A stretch of 64,000 nucleotides of DNA from an uncultured Anaerolineae bacterium (GCA_905479495.1 CAJQMR010000009.1:1-64000); one strand, 5' to 3'; shown: positions 26,436 through 35,527, numbered from the stretch's first letter. Numbers and translations are program-made. Notes: generated by a model from the sequence alone, not told the origin.

Positions 26436-27161
26436 ATGAAACTAGGGGATGTGGTGCAAATTTCGATTGGCGTGCCCGATTTAACCGACGCGGTCGCGTT
26501 TTATGAGGCGCTGGGATTTTCTCAGATTGCCACCAACCAGGAGCCGTGGCCGTGGGCGCAGTTTTCCGACGGCCGTAACCTGCTTTTGCTCAACCAGGAC
26601 GGCAACATTTATACGGGGCTTACCTATTTTTCGGCGAACGTGGCGGAGAAGGTAGCTCAGATTGAAGCCGCTGGTGTTTCGTTTATGAATAAACAGCAGC
26701 AAAACGGCCGAATTCATACCGCTACCTTTGGTGATCAGAATGGATTGCTGGTGGGCTTGATCCATCACGAAGCCGCCGAAATGCCACATCCCAGCGGATA
26801 TCCCTTGTGCCACTGCGGCAAGTTTGGCGAGCTGGCGGTGGCCGTGCGTGATTTTGGCGAAACGGCCGCATTTTGGCAGCAGTTTGGTTTTGCCCCCAGC
26901 CACACCAGCAACGAGCCGTATCCCTGGGGCATCTTTAGCGACGGCCGTATTGTGCTTGGCTTTCATGAAACAACTGATTTTGGCGTAAACGGCCCGGCGC
27001 TTACCTACTTTGCGCCAGATATGCCTCAGCGTATTGAGCGCGTGCGCAAAGCAGGTATCCTCTTTGCCAGCGAAATGCCTGACGAGGCAGGCGTGGTGCG
27101 TAACGCCACCCTGAATGGCCCAGCGGGCGAAGCTATCTTTATGTTTGAAGGCGAAGTTTAG
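26436..27161 (+). CDS. Two-domain VOC-family protein
   Basis: A 241-residue protein with two VOC halves: residues 1-115 (GDVVQISIGVPDLTDAVAFY, EALGFSQIATNQEPWPWAQF) and 125-240 (GELAVAVRDFGETAAFWQQF, GFAPSHTSNEPYPWGIFSDG). Both halves share the PWPWAQFSDGR / PYPWGIFSDGR motif, which shows internal duplication. The usual metal-binding His is not conserved (VVQISIG in half one), so it may bind ligand without metal. AAGGAG lies before the ATG; an upstream in-frame start is unsupported. Confidence 0.85.
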   Translation: MKLGDVVQISIGVPDLTDAVAFYEALGFSQIATNQEPWPWAQFSDGRNLLLLNQDGNIYTGLTYFSANVAEKVAQIEAAGVSFMNKQQQNGRIHTATFGDQNGLLVGLIHHEAAEMPHPSGYPLCHCGKFGELAVAVRDFGETAAFWQQFGFAPSHTSNEPYPWGIFSDGRIVLGFHETTDFGVNGPALTYFAPDMPQRIERVRKAGILFASEMPDEAGVVRNATLNGPAGEAIFMFEGEV

Positions 27162-27201
27162 GTTTTCGCTGCCTTGTCCGTCAACGAAGACATTATTTGT
27201 C

Positions 27202-27221
27202 ATTCCCGCGAGTGCGGGAAT
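27202..27221. repeat. ATTCCCGC palindrome (TCATTCCCGCGAGTGCGGGAATCC type)
   Basis: Perfect 8-bp arms with a GAGT loop, in the gap between the VOC and DinB genes. It is the same short palindrome often seen dispersed in unrelated bacterial genomes. It creates a spurious minus-strand frame ending in IPALAGM. Confidence 0.75.
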
Positions 27222-27289
27222 CCAAACGCCCATCAAGCTGGGATGTCGATTTTGGGGCAGGTTGTTCGTCGTTTGGGTAGAAGTCCGTT

Positions 27290-27311
27290 GGTCAATTTTT
27301 AAAAATTGACC
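27290..27311. promoter_or_regulatory. Loopless perfect 22-bp palindrome before the DinB gene
   Basis: GGTCAATTTTT followed directly by AAAAATTGACC, ending 9 bp before the GAGGAGG ribosome-binding site of the DinB gene. This could be a repressor site or another dispersed palindrome. Confidence 0.45.
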
Positions 27312-27332
27312 TACTTTTTAGAGGAGGCAACC

Positions 27333-27815
27333 ATGCCGAATGCGCAAAAATTGATTCAATCATTTCAAACAACCACCTGGCTCATTAATAAGCAGGCCGA
27401 TGGGCTGAGCCACGAGCAAATGCTGCTGCAATTGCCGTTTCGCGGCAACTGTTTCAACTGGATTTTGGGGCACATTGTGACCAATCGGGACAAAGTGTTG
27501 GTTTTACTGGGTGAAGAACCACAGTTTAGCGAGGCCGAGGTGGCCCGGTACATGCGCGGCTCTGATCCGGTGGTGGGGGCGGAAACGGCCGTTGACAGCC
27601 ACCGTTTGCTCGAAGCCGTGCAAACCTCGCAAAGCAAAATCGAAGCCGCCCTCACCACCATTGATCCAGAAGTCCTGACTGCTATTCATGATACGGAAAA
27701 CAACGTCACCGTTGCCGAGCGCCTTGATGGCCTGCACTGGCACGAAACGTATCACACGGGCCAGCTAGAAATCTTGCGACAGCTGGCCGGTACAAACGAT
27801 CGTATTGTGGGTTAA
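27333..27815 (+). CDS. DinB-family protein
   Basis: A 160-residue single DinB unit: helix one carries TTTWLINKQADGLSHEQMLL, then NCFNWILGHIVTNRDKVLVL with the first metal-ligand-like His, and the terminal LHWHETYHTGQLEILRQLAG with the HxxxH-like pair. Likely a metal-dependent thiol S-transferase or detoxification protein; the substrate is unknown. GAGGAGG precedes ATG 27333. A paralogue with three such units lies at 13875-15287. Confidence 0.88.
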   Translation: MPNAQKLIQSFQTTTWLINKQADGLSHEQMLLQLPFRGNCFNWILGHIVTNRDKVLVLLGEEPQFSEAEVARYMRGSDPVVGAETAVDSHRLLEAVQTSQSKIEAALTTIDPEVLTAIHDTENNVTVAERLDGLHWHETYHTGQLEILRQLAGTNDRIVG

Positions 27816-27820
27816 GCAAT

Positions 27821-28612
27821 TTATAGCCCGCCCCGCGAGCGAATAAGCTGCCCTGTAATCCAGCCCGCTTCGGGTGAAGCCAGGAAGCGAACCAGGCGAG
27901 CAGCATCTTCCGGCGTGCCGATGCGTTTCATGGGAGCCTGGGCCACAAACGTTTGGCGTAAATCGTCGGGAATCCAGCCTGTGTCGGTGATGCCGGGGTC
28001 GATGGCGTTGACGGTGATGCCTTGCCTGGCTAGCGCTGCGCTTAGACTCAAGCTGAAGGCTTCAACAGCTCCCTTGCTGGCGATGTACCCAAGTTCATCG
28101 GGCATAGGCGAAAAGCTTTGCCCGGAGCTCAGGTTGATGATACGGCCGTTTTCCACCCATGTCTCCTCATCAAATTGCTGCACAAATTGTTGGCACAGCA
28201 GCGCCATCCCCCGCACGTTCACCGCATAATGATTGTCTAGCGATTGATTGGTGAGTGCCTGGATGTTTTCGCTGGTGGAGTAGGCGGCATTGTTGACCAA
28301 AATATTAGCCTGACCAAACTGCTCTTTTACGACGGCAAATAGCTTTGCCGGGGAAGTTGGCTGGCTCAAATCTAGCTCCAATCCGGCGGCTTTTACGCCC
28401 ATTTTTTGCAGTTCCTCAATTATTTCTAACGCTTCGTTTTTCTGACTGCCCCAGGGCATGGTGGCATCATACGGCCGAAAATAGGTTGTAAAAATATTAC
28501 AGCCCACTTCTGCCAGGGCACGAGCAATAGCGGCCCCAATGCCAATTTTACGACTGACCCCGGTGATTACGGCCGTTTGCCCTTGCAGCATATTTGGTTG
28601 CCAATTCATCAT
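27821..28612 (-). CDS. Short-chain dehydrogenase/reductase
   Basis: A 263-residue classical SDR. Nucleotide-binding motif TAVITGVSRKIGIGAAIARA (variant of TGxxxGxG), NNAAYS in place of NNAG, catalytic Ser in 'INLSSGQS', and YIASKGAVEAF (YxxxK). The C-terminal VRFLASPEAGWITGQLIRSR is the standard family ending. The adenine-nucleotide cofactor choice and substrate are not evident. ATG 28612 follows AAGGGG. Convergent with the DinB gene, with 5 bp between stops. Confidence 0.9.
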   Translation of the reverse strand: MMNWQPNMLQGQTAVITGVSRKIGIGAAIARALAEVGCNIFTTYFRPYDATMPWGSQKNEALEIIEELQKMGVKAAGLELDLSQPTSPAKLFAVVKEQFGQANILVNNAAYSTSENIQALTNQSLDNHYAVNVRGMALLCQQFVQQFDEETWVENGRIINLSSGQSFSPMPDELGYIASKGAVEAFSLSLSAALARQGITVNAIDPGITDTGWIPDDLRQTFVAQAPMKRIGTPEDAARLVRFLASPEAGWITGQLIRSRGGL

Positions 28613-28677
28613 CGTCAAACCCCTTTTAATAAACTTGTCCCTCAATAAAATTCAAGAAGAGATGGGACGCAGATAAA

Positions 28678-28722
28678 CACAGATTTTCACAGATAAAAAC
28701 AAAAAATCTGCGTGAATCTGTG
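28678..28722. repeat. CACAGATTT dispersed palindrome, copy 1
   Basis: 17-bp inverted repeat (28678-28694 and 28706-28722, two mismatches). A related copy lies at 60739-60795. It occupies the divergent intergenic region between the SDR and EamA genes. Confidence 0.75.
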
Positions 28723-28785
28723 CCGCCAACGGATGACCTTTTGTCGGTTGACGGCCGTTCTGCCAGCGGCTACACTTTTCCCGCA

Positions 28786-29694
28786 ATGGTACAACAAGAT
28801 TCCGCTAAAACCGCACCCTCAGTTTTGCAAAATATCCCCCTGGTGGTCACCATTCTGCTTTTGTTAGACAGTCTACATTTTGTTTTTGCCCGCTTGCTGC
28901 GTATTTATTTGCCGCCGGTTCAGGCTGCGCTGTTTGTTCTCGGCTTTGCTACGGTGGAAACGGCCGTATTTCTTGCCTGGCGACGTGAAATTCAGCTAAA
29001 TGTGTTGCGCCAAAATATGTGGTTTTTTGCGACCATTGGCCTCTTAGTGGCCGCGGCAACCTCGCTCAGCTTTACTTCTGTGCGCTATGTTGACGCTGGT
29101 ACGGCGTCGATGCTGGCTCAAACGTCTATCTTGTTTGCCCTGGTGTTTGGCCTTTTTTGGCTGCGTGAGAAGCTGCACCAAGTTGAGCTGGTCGGGGCAG
29201 GTGTGGCTTTGATTGGCATTTTTGTGATCAGCTTTCAGCCAGGAGATGTGCTGCGCTTGGGGTCGCTGTTGGTGCTGGCCTCATCGTTTTTATATGCCTT
29301 GCACGCTGCCGTAGTGAAGCGTTATGGGCAGGAGATTGATTTTGCCAACTTCTTTTTGTTTCGCGTCGGCAGCACCAGTTTCTTTTTGCTGCTTTTTTTG
29401 GCGGGACAGGGAAGCTGGCAGCAGCCCAGCGGCGTTGCCTGGCTGGTGCTTTTGCTGGTGGCTACGGTGGATGTTGTGTGCAGCCGGGTTTTGTATTATC
29501 TGGCACTGCGTCGTTTGCAAATGAGTCATCATGCCATTCTGCTGACGCTGAGTCCGGTGATTGCTGTGCTGTGGTCGTTGCTCCTGTTTCGTGAGGTGCC
29601 CACCTGGCAAGGGTTTTTAGGGGGAACGGCCGTTTTGTTAGGGGTTATTATTGTCAATTGGTGGCGTCAACGGATGGCTACTAGAAATTTGTAA
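28786..29694 (+). CDS. EamA/DMT-family transporter
   Basis: About 302 residues with ten hydrophobic segments in two EamA halves (first: LVVTILLLLDSLHFVFARLL; conserved 'AGTASMLAQTSILFALVFGL' and the second-half 'MSHHAILLTLSPVIAVLWSL', then LFREVPTWQGFLGG). DMT carriers export or import small metabolites; the substrate is unknown. The start is uncertain: ATG 28786 lacks a clear ribosome-binding site and a GTG at 28720 would begin inside a palindromic repeat, so I prefer the ATG. Confidence 0.88.
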   Translation: MVQQDSAKTAPSVLQNIPLVVTILLLLDSLHFVFARLLRIYLPPVQAALFVLGFATVETAVFLAWRREIQLNVLRQNMWFFATIGLLVAAATSLSFTSVRYVDAGTASMLAQTSILFALVFGLFWLREKLHQVELVGAGVALIGIFVISFQPGDVLRLGSLLVLASSFLYALHAAVVKRYGQEIDFANFFLFRVGSTSFFLLLFLAGQGSWQQPSGVAWLVLLLVATVDVVCSRVLYYLALRRLQMSHHAILLTLSPVIAVLWSLLLFREVPTWQGFLGGTAVLLGVIIVNWWRQRMATRNL

Positions 29695-29708
29695 AGGTAG
29701 GATAACTA

Positions 29709-32408
29709 ATGGATCATAAAAATCAGGCAAGTCATGGCAAAAAGGGAGCCTGGCTCATTTTCGCTTTTTTGGGGTTATCGTTGCTGATCGCTTTACTGGC
29801 TGCTGGTGAACAGGGGCAAGCTGCTGCGGCCGCCACAGCGGCCCAGCCAGCCAATGACCTATGGCAAGATGTGAATGAAGCCACATTGCGTCTTTCTGGC
29901 GAGCGGCAAATCGTGCCGACGGCTTACCGGCTTGTCTCGTTAGATTGGGGTCAGCTGGACGCCCTGTTGGCAAACACCCCAGACAGTGCAACAGGGGCCG
30001 AGACAAGTGAGGTCATTCTTTCACTGCCGCTGCCAGATGGCACGTACGGCCGTTTCCAAATCAGCCAAACGGCCGTCATGCACCCTGAGCTTGCCGCCAA
30101 ATTCCCGGAGATTCAAACCTATGCCGGTATCGGTCTGGACGACTCCACGGCTTCCGCTCGACTGGACACGACACCAAAAGGGTTCCATGCCATGATTTTG
30201 TCGGTAAACGGCCGTGTTTTCATCGATCCGTACAGCACGGCAGGCATTGACCTGTACCAGAGCTACTACGCCAACGATTTTGTGCCGAACCTCCCCGATG
30301 ATTTTGCGCCGGATGTTGTGGTGGAACCGGAAGGCGAAACGGCCGTAAAGCCAGAAACCATCACCGGGGTCACTGCCAGTTCTGGAGGGACGCTGCGAAC
30401 CTACCGGCTGGCCGTTGCTGCCACTGGCGAGTACACGCAGTTCCACGGTGGCACAAAGCCCTTAGCAATGGCCGAAATCGTCACAGCAATCAATCGCGTA
30501 ACGGGAATTTACGAACGGGAAGTGGCTGTTAGCTTACAACTGGTTGCCAACAACGATTTAGTTGTTTATACAGACAGTGCGACAGACCCCTACACTAACA
30601 ATGATGGCTTCGCCATGCTTAGCGAGAATCAATCCACGCTAAACAGCTTCATTGGTGCCGCAAACTATGATATTGGACATGTTTTTAGCACTGGAGGTGG
30701 AGGGATAGCCAGTTTAGGGGTTGTTTGTGGCAGCTCAAAAGCTCAAGGTGTTACAGGACGGTTCTCGCCTGTTGGCGATCCGTTCTACGTAGATTACGTA
30801 TCGCATGAAATGGGGCACCAATTTGCCGGGAACCACACATTTAACAGCGTTACTAGCTCATGCGGTGGCCCCAATCGGAATGGGTCAACGGCTTATGAAC
30901 CTGGCAGCGGCTCAACAATTATGGCTTATGCAGGTATTTGTGGTTCAGATGATCTGCAAAACAATAGTGATGATTATTTCCACACCATTAGCTTTGATGA
31001 AATTGTTTCCTTCACGACGGCGGGATTGGGTAACACCTGCGCGGCAGCTTCCAGTACGGGCAATACGCCGCCCACTGTTGATGCAGGGGCTAGTTACAGC
31101 ATCCCATTGAACACGCCGTTCACGCTAGCTGGTTCAGCTTCGGACTCAGATGGTACAGCTTCATTGACCTATAATTGGGAAGAATTTGATCTGGGACCAG
31201 CGGGGTCGCCGAATTCGCCCTCAGGCAATGCGCCGATTTTTCGCTCTTTCCCGGCTACTTCGTCATCATCGCGGACCTTCCCCCGAATGTCTGATATTGT
31301 GAACAATACACAGACGTTGGGTGAACTTTTGCCAACTTACGGCCGTACCATGAATTTCCGTCTCACCGTGCGGGACAATCAAGTTCCTGCGGGTGGGGTG
31401 GCTTATGATTCAACGACGGTAACGGCCGTTTCCGGTACTGACCCATTTAGGGTGACATCGCCGAATACGGCCGTTGTGTTGGCTGGCAATGCCAACCAGA
31501 CGATCACCTGGGATGTGGCGGGGACAACCGCTGCGCCCATAAGCTGCGCCAATGTCGCTATCGATCTATCCACAGACGGGGGCTTTACTTATCCAACTGT
31601 GCTGGCGGCAAGCACCCCCAATGACGGCAGCCAAAGTATCTTTCTGCCTAATATCAACACCAGCAGCGCTCGCGTGCGGGTCCGTTGTTCCACAAACATC
31701 TTTTTTGACATATCCAATGCCAACTTTACGATTCAAGGCGATCCCTCTCTGACAGTAACCAAGAGCGTCAATCCGACGGGCAATGTGGCCCCTGGGGAGA
31801 CGCTCACCTATTCGATTGCGGTGCATAATGCGGGTGGACCGGCCAACAACACCACGGTAACCGATACGTTTGATCCTGCTCTGGTGAATCCACTCTGCAA
31901 TGGTGTTCCAGGTGACTTGGTTGACACGGTTGTGATTGGTCCAGGCGGCAGCATGAGTTACTCCTGTACGGCCGTTGTCGATCCGTCTTTGGCGCTGGCT
32001 GTAGAGTTAACGGCCGTTCCCGCCATCATCGAAAGCGGGGAACAAGTCACCTACACTATCACTGTAACCAACAGCCACAGCAGCCTGAGCCTGAACAATG
32101 TGCAGGTGAGTGCCCCCAACGTAAGCGGCTGTACGCCCGCCCTGGGTACGTCACAGACATTGGCTCCCGGTGCCAGCCAGATATATAACTGCCCCAATGT
32201 AGTGGTCAATTCCCCGGCGGCCACCACGGCCACGGCAACAGGCAGCCTCACTATCAGCAACGTTGCCAACGCCTCTGAGCCGGATGATCCCGGTGGGCCA
32301 AAGAGCAGCAACACGGTGAATAATCAGGTTGTGGTCACTGGCAAAGATACTTTTGCCGTGTACTTAAGCGACTACTTTTATCTGTACCTACCTATTGTGA
32401 CGCGGTAA
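29709..32408 (+). CDS. Secreted reprolysin-like metalloprotease with PKD-like and DUF11-like domains
   Basis: An 899-residue exported protein. A signal anchor or signal peptide (LIFAFLGLSLLIALLAAG) is followed by a propeptide-like region and a zinc metalloprotease with HEMGHQFAGNH (His366, Glu367, His370, His376). The motif matches reprolysin HExxHxxGxxH except for Ala at the usual Gly. Residues ~455-560 are PKD-like (DAGASYSIPLNTPFTLAGSA), and ~680-860 contain DUF11-type repeats (SLTVTKSVNPTGNVAPGETL). The protein ends FYLYLPIVTR, a tail type I associate with secreted Chloroflexota proteins and which may be a sorting signal. It likely digests extracellular protein. It is 14 bp after the EamA gene on the same strand. 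Confidence 0.85.
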   Translation: MDHKNQASHGKKGAWLIFAFLGLSLLIALLAAGEQGQAAAAATAAQPANDLWQDVNEATLRLSGERQIVPTAYRLVSLDWGQLDALLANTPDSATGAETSEVILSLPLPDGTYGRFQISQTAVMHPELAAKFPEIQTYAGIGLDDSTASARLDTTPKGFHAMILSVNGRVFIDPYSTAGIDLYQSYYANDFVPNLPDDFAPDVVVEPEGETAVKPETITGVTASSGGTLRTYRLAVAATGEYTQFHGGTKPLAMAEIVTAINRVTGIYEREVAVSLQLVANNDLVVYTDSATDPYTNNDGFAMLSENQSTLNSFIGAANYDIGHVFSTGGGGIASLGVVCGSSKAQGVTGRFSPVGDPFYVDYVSHEMGHQFAGNHTFNSVTSSCGGPNRNGSTAYEPGSGSTIMAYAGICGSDDLQNNSDDYFHTISFDEIVSFTTAGLGNTCAAASSTGNTPPTVDAGASYSIPLNTPFTLAGSASDSDGTASLTYNWEEFDLGPAGSPNSPSGNAPIFRSFPATSSSSRTFPRMSDIVNNTQTLGELLPTYGRTMNFRLTVRDNQVPAGGVAYDSTTVTAVSGTDPFRVTSPNTAVVLAGNANQTITWDVAGTTAAPISCANVAIDLSTDGGFTYPTVLAASTPNDGSQSIFLPNINTSSARVRVRCSTNIFFDISNANFTIQGDPSLTVTKSVNPTGNVAPGETLTYSIAVHNAGGPANNTTVTDTFDPALVNPLCNGVPGDLVDTVVIGPGGSMSYSCTAVVDPSLALAVELTAVPAIIESGEQVTYTITVTNSHSSLSLNNVQVSAPNVSGCTPALGTSQTLAPGASQIYNCPNVVVNSPAATTATATGSLTISNVANASEPDDPGGPKSSNTVNNQVVVTGKDTFAVYLSDYFYLYLPIVTR

Positions 32409-32425
32409 ATGGGGTGGAGATCAGA

Positions 32426-32464
32426 GATTGGAGACTGGGGATTGTGAATCTCTAATCTCCAATC
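32426..32464. repeat. GATTGGAGATTAGAGATT palindrome, intergenic copy
   Basis: 18-bp arms (32426-32443 and 32447-32464, two mismatches) with a 3-nt loop, in the 61 bp between convergent genes. It is the same family that is inserted inside coding sequence at 47021-47095, 49566-49645 and 50034-50081. Confidence 0.85.
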
Positions 32465-32469
32465 GCCTA

Positions 32470-33669
32470 TTAGCTGATTGCGCCCGCCAACGTATTCAGC
32501 GCTTCCTTCTCGGCGGCGTAGATTTTTTCCAGGTGAGTTTGCATGTCGGCAAAGAGGGCGTGCATGGTTTGGTCGCTGATGGGGAAACGGCCGTTTAACT
32601 CCACTTCCATATCTTGCAACTGCTGACTCAACTGGCGCAGTTTGCCATCCACCTCCGTACCCTGTGTTAAGAAAAGAGTGTATTTCTGGGTCAACAATGC
32701 TTTCGTTTCTTTCAGTGGGGCAATCTCATCGGGCAGAACGGCATCAGCAAAGGTGCCCCATAAGCTGGCAACCTGTCGATATTGCTCCGCTGCCTCCCCC
32801 AGCGCAGGCTGGTTCAAAATCTCTGTGGCTTCCTCAAGAAAATCGGCATAAAAGCCACGCAAACCGCCGCCCGCCGTGCCAAATAGCTTGATGCCTTCGT
32901 GTAACGAACGGAGCGTGCTGTACAGCCCCACTTTTTCTTTGAAGACAACCGGCCAGCCTTTCTTGTTTTTTGTGTCGGTCATCATTTTGGCCCACTTTTT
33001 GTAGACGGGCAGGGCAAAGGTTTGTGAACTTTGGCTCAGATAATCGACACAATCATCTAGTCCAGCCATGATGGCGGCGGGTAAGTCAAAATCACTCCCG
33101 TTGTTTTCTAGCAAAAGCAGCCGATTTTTGTAGGAACCAATTCGCCCTCGTGCCTGGCGTAAATTTTCCCCAGCCACTCTGAGGGGCTTTTTGGCGCGAT
33201 CATCCAGCAGATAATCGCCGTTTTCCTGGCCAAAGACGGTGACAAAGTGACCAAAGCAGCCTTCATACATGGGGCGCAGGTAAAAGTAGGGCAGCTGTTC
33301 TTGATCCACCCAGGCGATGGGAAAACGGCAGTCTGCTAACGCTTCATCCAGATGTTTTACGGCCGTTTTGCTGCCTCCCGTTTCTAAAAACTGTGCCTGC
33401 ACGCCGACCCGGTCACAGAAATTTTGCATGAATTCGGTGGTGTAGTTCCATTTGTTCTGGAAACCCATCACCAAAATGGCCGCATCGTACTTTTTGAACT
33501 CCCACAAAATGTAGCCGCAGCCCAACCCACCAGCAATGCCCAGTACCATCGCCTCGCTGAGGGGACGGCCGTTATGCGGCGAGACAAATCCCTGATTAGC
33601 CAAAACATTGGCCATCGTTGCCGTTTCCGGATGAACGCCACCTACATGTGTGTAATTTTGCTTGTTCAT
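32470..33669 (-). CDS. BtrH N-terminal-domain protein (with DUF4872-like C-terminus)
   Basis: A 399-residue soluble protein. The first ~140 residues match the BtrH papain-like acyltransferase fold (MVLGIAGGLGCGYILWEFKK with the conserved Cys; LPYFYLRPMYEGCFGHFVTV with His; LDDRAKKPLRV), and the rest is helical and DUF4872-like. BtrH moves an acyl group from an acyl carrier in butirosin synthesis; here there is no biosynthetic cluster, so the role is open. AAAAGGAG precedes the ATG. The neighbour downstream on the same strand is the AraC/GyrI regulator. Confidence 0.8.
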   Translation of the reverse strand: MNKQNYTHVGGVHPETATMANVLANQGFVSPHNGRPLSEAMVLGIAGGLGCGYILWEFKKYDAAILVMGFQNKWNYTTEFMQNFCDRVGVQAQFLETGGSKTAVKHLDEALADCRFPIAWVDQEQLPYFYLRPMYEGCFGHFVTVFGQENGDYLLDDRAKKPLRVAGENLRQARGRIGSYKNRLLLLENNGSDFDLPAAIMAGLDDCVDYLSQSSQTFALPVYKKWAKMMTDTKNKKGWPVVFKEKVGLYSTLRSLHEGIKLFGTAGGGLRGFYADFLEEATEILNQPALGEAAEQYRQVASLWGTFADAVLPDEIAPLKETKALLTQKYTLFLTQGTEVDGKLRQLSQQLQDMEVELNGRFPISDQTMHALFADMQTHLEKIYAAEKEALNTLAGAIS

Positions 33670-33694
33670 ACTGTTCTCCTTTTAGGGGTCAGAG

Positions 33695-33766
33695 GTCAGT
33701 AATCAGTCGGTCATTATTCAGTTAACTGCTTACCGATTACTGTTTCACTGGTCACTGATTATTGAC
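33695..33766. repeat. GTCAGTAATCAGT dispersed palindrome, copy 1
   Basis: 13-bp arms (33695-33707 and 33754-33766, one mismatch) with an A/T-rich centre containing further partial palindromes. It overlaps the stop of the AraC-type gene. Related GGTAATCGGTAATC sequences lie at 45405-45448, 54263-54318 and 62235-62262. Confidence 0.65.
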
Positions 33767-34651
33767 ACGCACTGGCACAAAAATATCCGTTTCGTTCAAA
33801 GCATAGGCTGGATTAATACGCGTGGTGCGGTAAATTTCAATCACTGGCAGGCCGATGAGTTCGACATTTTTGATTTGCCCCAGCTGCTGAAAAAAGGTGT
33901 GGTACACCTGGTCAAACCCGGCGTCCAGCGGTCCGACATAAGTCATCGTGGCAAAATGGCTGCCGGACACTGTTTGGAAGCCAATGTTGCCCTCTGCCTG
34001 AAACGGCTCCGGCACACTGAGGCAAACATCGAAACGCACCTTTTCTACAGGGGTGATGTTGGGATCGTCGTGCCCGACGCCTAGCAGCAGGTTATCGCCC
34101 GTGTACAGGCCGTGGGCATCGGCCCAGTCGATGAGCCTGTCGTACTGTCCCGTATCTACATTTTCATACGCGCCAAAATGGCGAATAAAAGCCACGGGGA
34201 TGGGCTTTAGTTTTTGGATGGTGACGCGGGAGCAGCTGGTTTCAGTCGCGAGGCTGTTGAGCAGGGTGGTGTTGGTGGTGCGTTGTTGATGCAGGGCACG
34301 GCCGTATGAAACTCGGTACTGTTTCGGCGTCACGCCAAACCAGCCTTTGAAGGCGCGGGTAAACGTTTCTGGTGCTTGAAAGCCCCAATTCAGGGCAATC
34401 TCCAAAATAGTGGCGTCCCGAATTTTCAGGTCGAAGGCGGCCCGCTCCAGCCGCAGCCGCTGCGTGTACTGCTTGGGCGTCTCGCCAATGGTGCTGCGAA
34501 ACAGTCGGTGAAAATGATAGGGTGACAGCGCTGCCTTTTCGGCCATTTGCGCCAGGGAGAGATCATCATCCAAATGGGATTGGATGTGGGCCAGGATGGG
34601 CAACAGCGCGGCGGTCTGGTTATTGGGATCAAAGGTAGCTGGGCGAGTCAT
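33752..34651 (-). CDS. AraC-family regulator with GyrI-like effector domain
   Basis: A 299-residue Rob/SoxS-type regulator. Two helix-turn-helix motifs lie at residues ~20-115 (DDDLSLAQMAEKAALSPYHF, HRLFRSTIGETPKQY, then ILEIALNWGFQAPETFTRAF). The C-terminal half is a GyrI-like small-molecule-binding domain (VAFIRHFGAYENVDTGQYDR ... VSGSHFATMTYVGPLDAGF). Members sense drugs or other amphipathic compounds and activate resistance genes; the BtrH-like gene downstream is a possible target. Confidence 0.92.
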   Translation of the reverse strand: MTRPATFDPNNQTAALLPILAHIQSHLDDDLSLAQMAEKAALSPYHFHRLFRSTIGETPKQYTQRLRLERAAFDLKIRDATILEIALNWGFQAPETFTRAFKGWFGVTPKQYRVSYGRALHQQRTTNTTLLNSLATETSCSRVTIQKLKPIPVAFIRHFGAYENVDTGQYDRLIDWADAHGLYTGDNLLLGVGHDDPNITPVEKVRFDVCLSVPEPFQAEGNIGFQTVSGSHFATMTYVGPLDAGFDQVYHTFFQQLGQIKNVELIGLPVIEIYRTTRINPAYALNETDIFVPVRVNNQ

Positions 34652-34831
34652 GGGGCTATTATACGATAAGGAAACGGCCGTTTCTTGATCTTTCTTGCGG
34701 TTATGCCATTGGCTAAAGCGATGGTTTGGCGTGTGAGTCGTCAGCCTTGCGTCAGCCCAGCGTACAGTTATGTTTTCCCGCTTCCATTATCCTACTAACT
34801 ATCTTGAAGTGACTCCACTGTGAGGTGAAAA

Positions 34832-35470
34832 ATGAAAAATATATGGTTGACATTTGTTATTTTGGGCAGCTTGTTATTAGGTTTGTCCGCATGTGTGGCA
34901 ACAGATACGGACGCGGCGGCAGAAACGGCCGTTCCCGCCACCACAGAATCAGTTGAGGAACCAACCGAAGTCTCCCCAACCGCACCAGCCGAAATGGTTG
35001 AATCCACCGCCTGTGATTCAGAATCGGATTGGGTGTTTAGCAGCGAAGAAGGCAGTTACTGCTTTGTTTATCCCGAAGATTACTGCTGGTTACCCGGTCA
35101 GGATGCGTTGACGAACACATTTGTCAGCGTGGCTTCGGAGGATGCTGAGCGTAACCGCTGCCCCGATGAGCCGCTCATTTTGCATGGTGATGTGGTGTGG
35201 GTGAGCGTTGTCGTTACCCCAGCCAACGGACAATCATTGGCTGAAGCGATCATCAGTTATACGGAGGTCCCGGAGGATTTTGGTTTAGAGATTGAAGAGG
35301 TAATGCTAGCTGGGGAAACGGCCGTACAAATTAACAATATGCCTGGCCAGGACATCAGCCGGGTGTTGTTCACGATCCACAAAGACCAGCTTTATCAGCT
35401 CACCTTTGTGCCTGCTGGCGCGGACAGACTGTATGAGCAAGTGACTTCCTCTTTCCAATTCTTACCTTAA
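34832..35470 (+). CDS. Small secreted lipoprotein of unknown function
   Basis: A 212-residue lipoprotein: signal peptide with lipobox LSAC (Cys21), a Thr/Glu/Pro/Ala-rich linker to about residue 60, then a ~150-residue soluble domain with five Cys (ACDSESDWVFSSEEGSYCFV, YCWLPG, NRCPDE) and a beta-rich pattern (QINNMPGQDISRVLFTIHKD). I do not recognise the family. GAGGTG lies before the ATG. The gene is followed by a strong bidirectional terminator shared with the convergent anti-sigma-like gene. Confidence 0.8.
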   Translation: MKNIWLTFVILGSLLLGLSACVATDTDAAAETAVPATTESVEEPTEVSPTAPAEMVESTACDSESDWVFSSEEGSYCFVYPEDYCWLPGQDALTNTFVSVASEDAERNRCPDEPLILHGDVVWVSVVVTPANGQSLAEAIISYTEVPEDFGLEIEEVMLAGETAVQINNMPGQDISRVLFTIHKDQLYQLTFVPAGADRLYEQVTSSFQFLP

Positions 35471-35473
35471 ACA

Positions 35474-35509
35474 AAAAAAGCTCCTGGAATCACCTCCAGG
35501 AGCTTTTTT
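35474..35509. terminator. Bidirectional terminator between lipoprotein and anti-sigma-like genes
   Basis: Perfect stem AAAAAAGCTCCTGGA / TCCAGGAGCTTTTTT with a 6-nt loop, with A-run and T-run at the ends, placed between two convergent stops. Confidence 0.92.
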
Positions 35510-35527
35510 ATTCAATTGTGTTGTGCC

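Noticed and set aside
26481-27236. Minus-strand open frame opposite the two-domain VOC gene
   Set aside because: It begins in the ATTCCCGC palindrome (giving IPALAGM) and is a mirror of a clearly real gene.
28720-28785. GTG start for the EamA gene
   Set aside because: It would begin inside a palindromic repeat and adds a non-membrane extension; the ATG at 28786 is preferred, though not proved.
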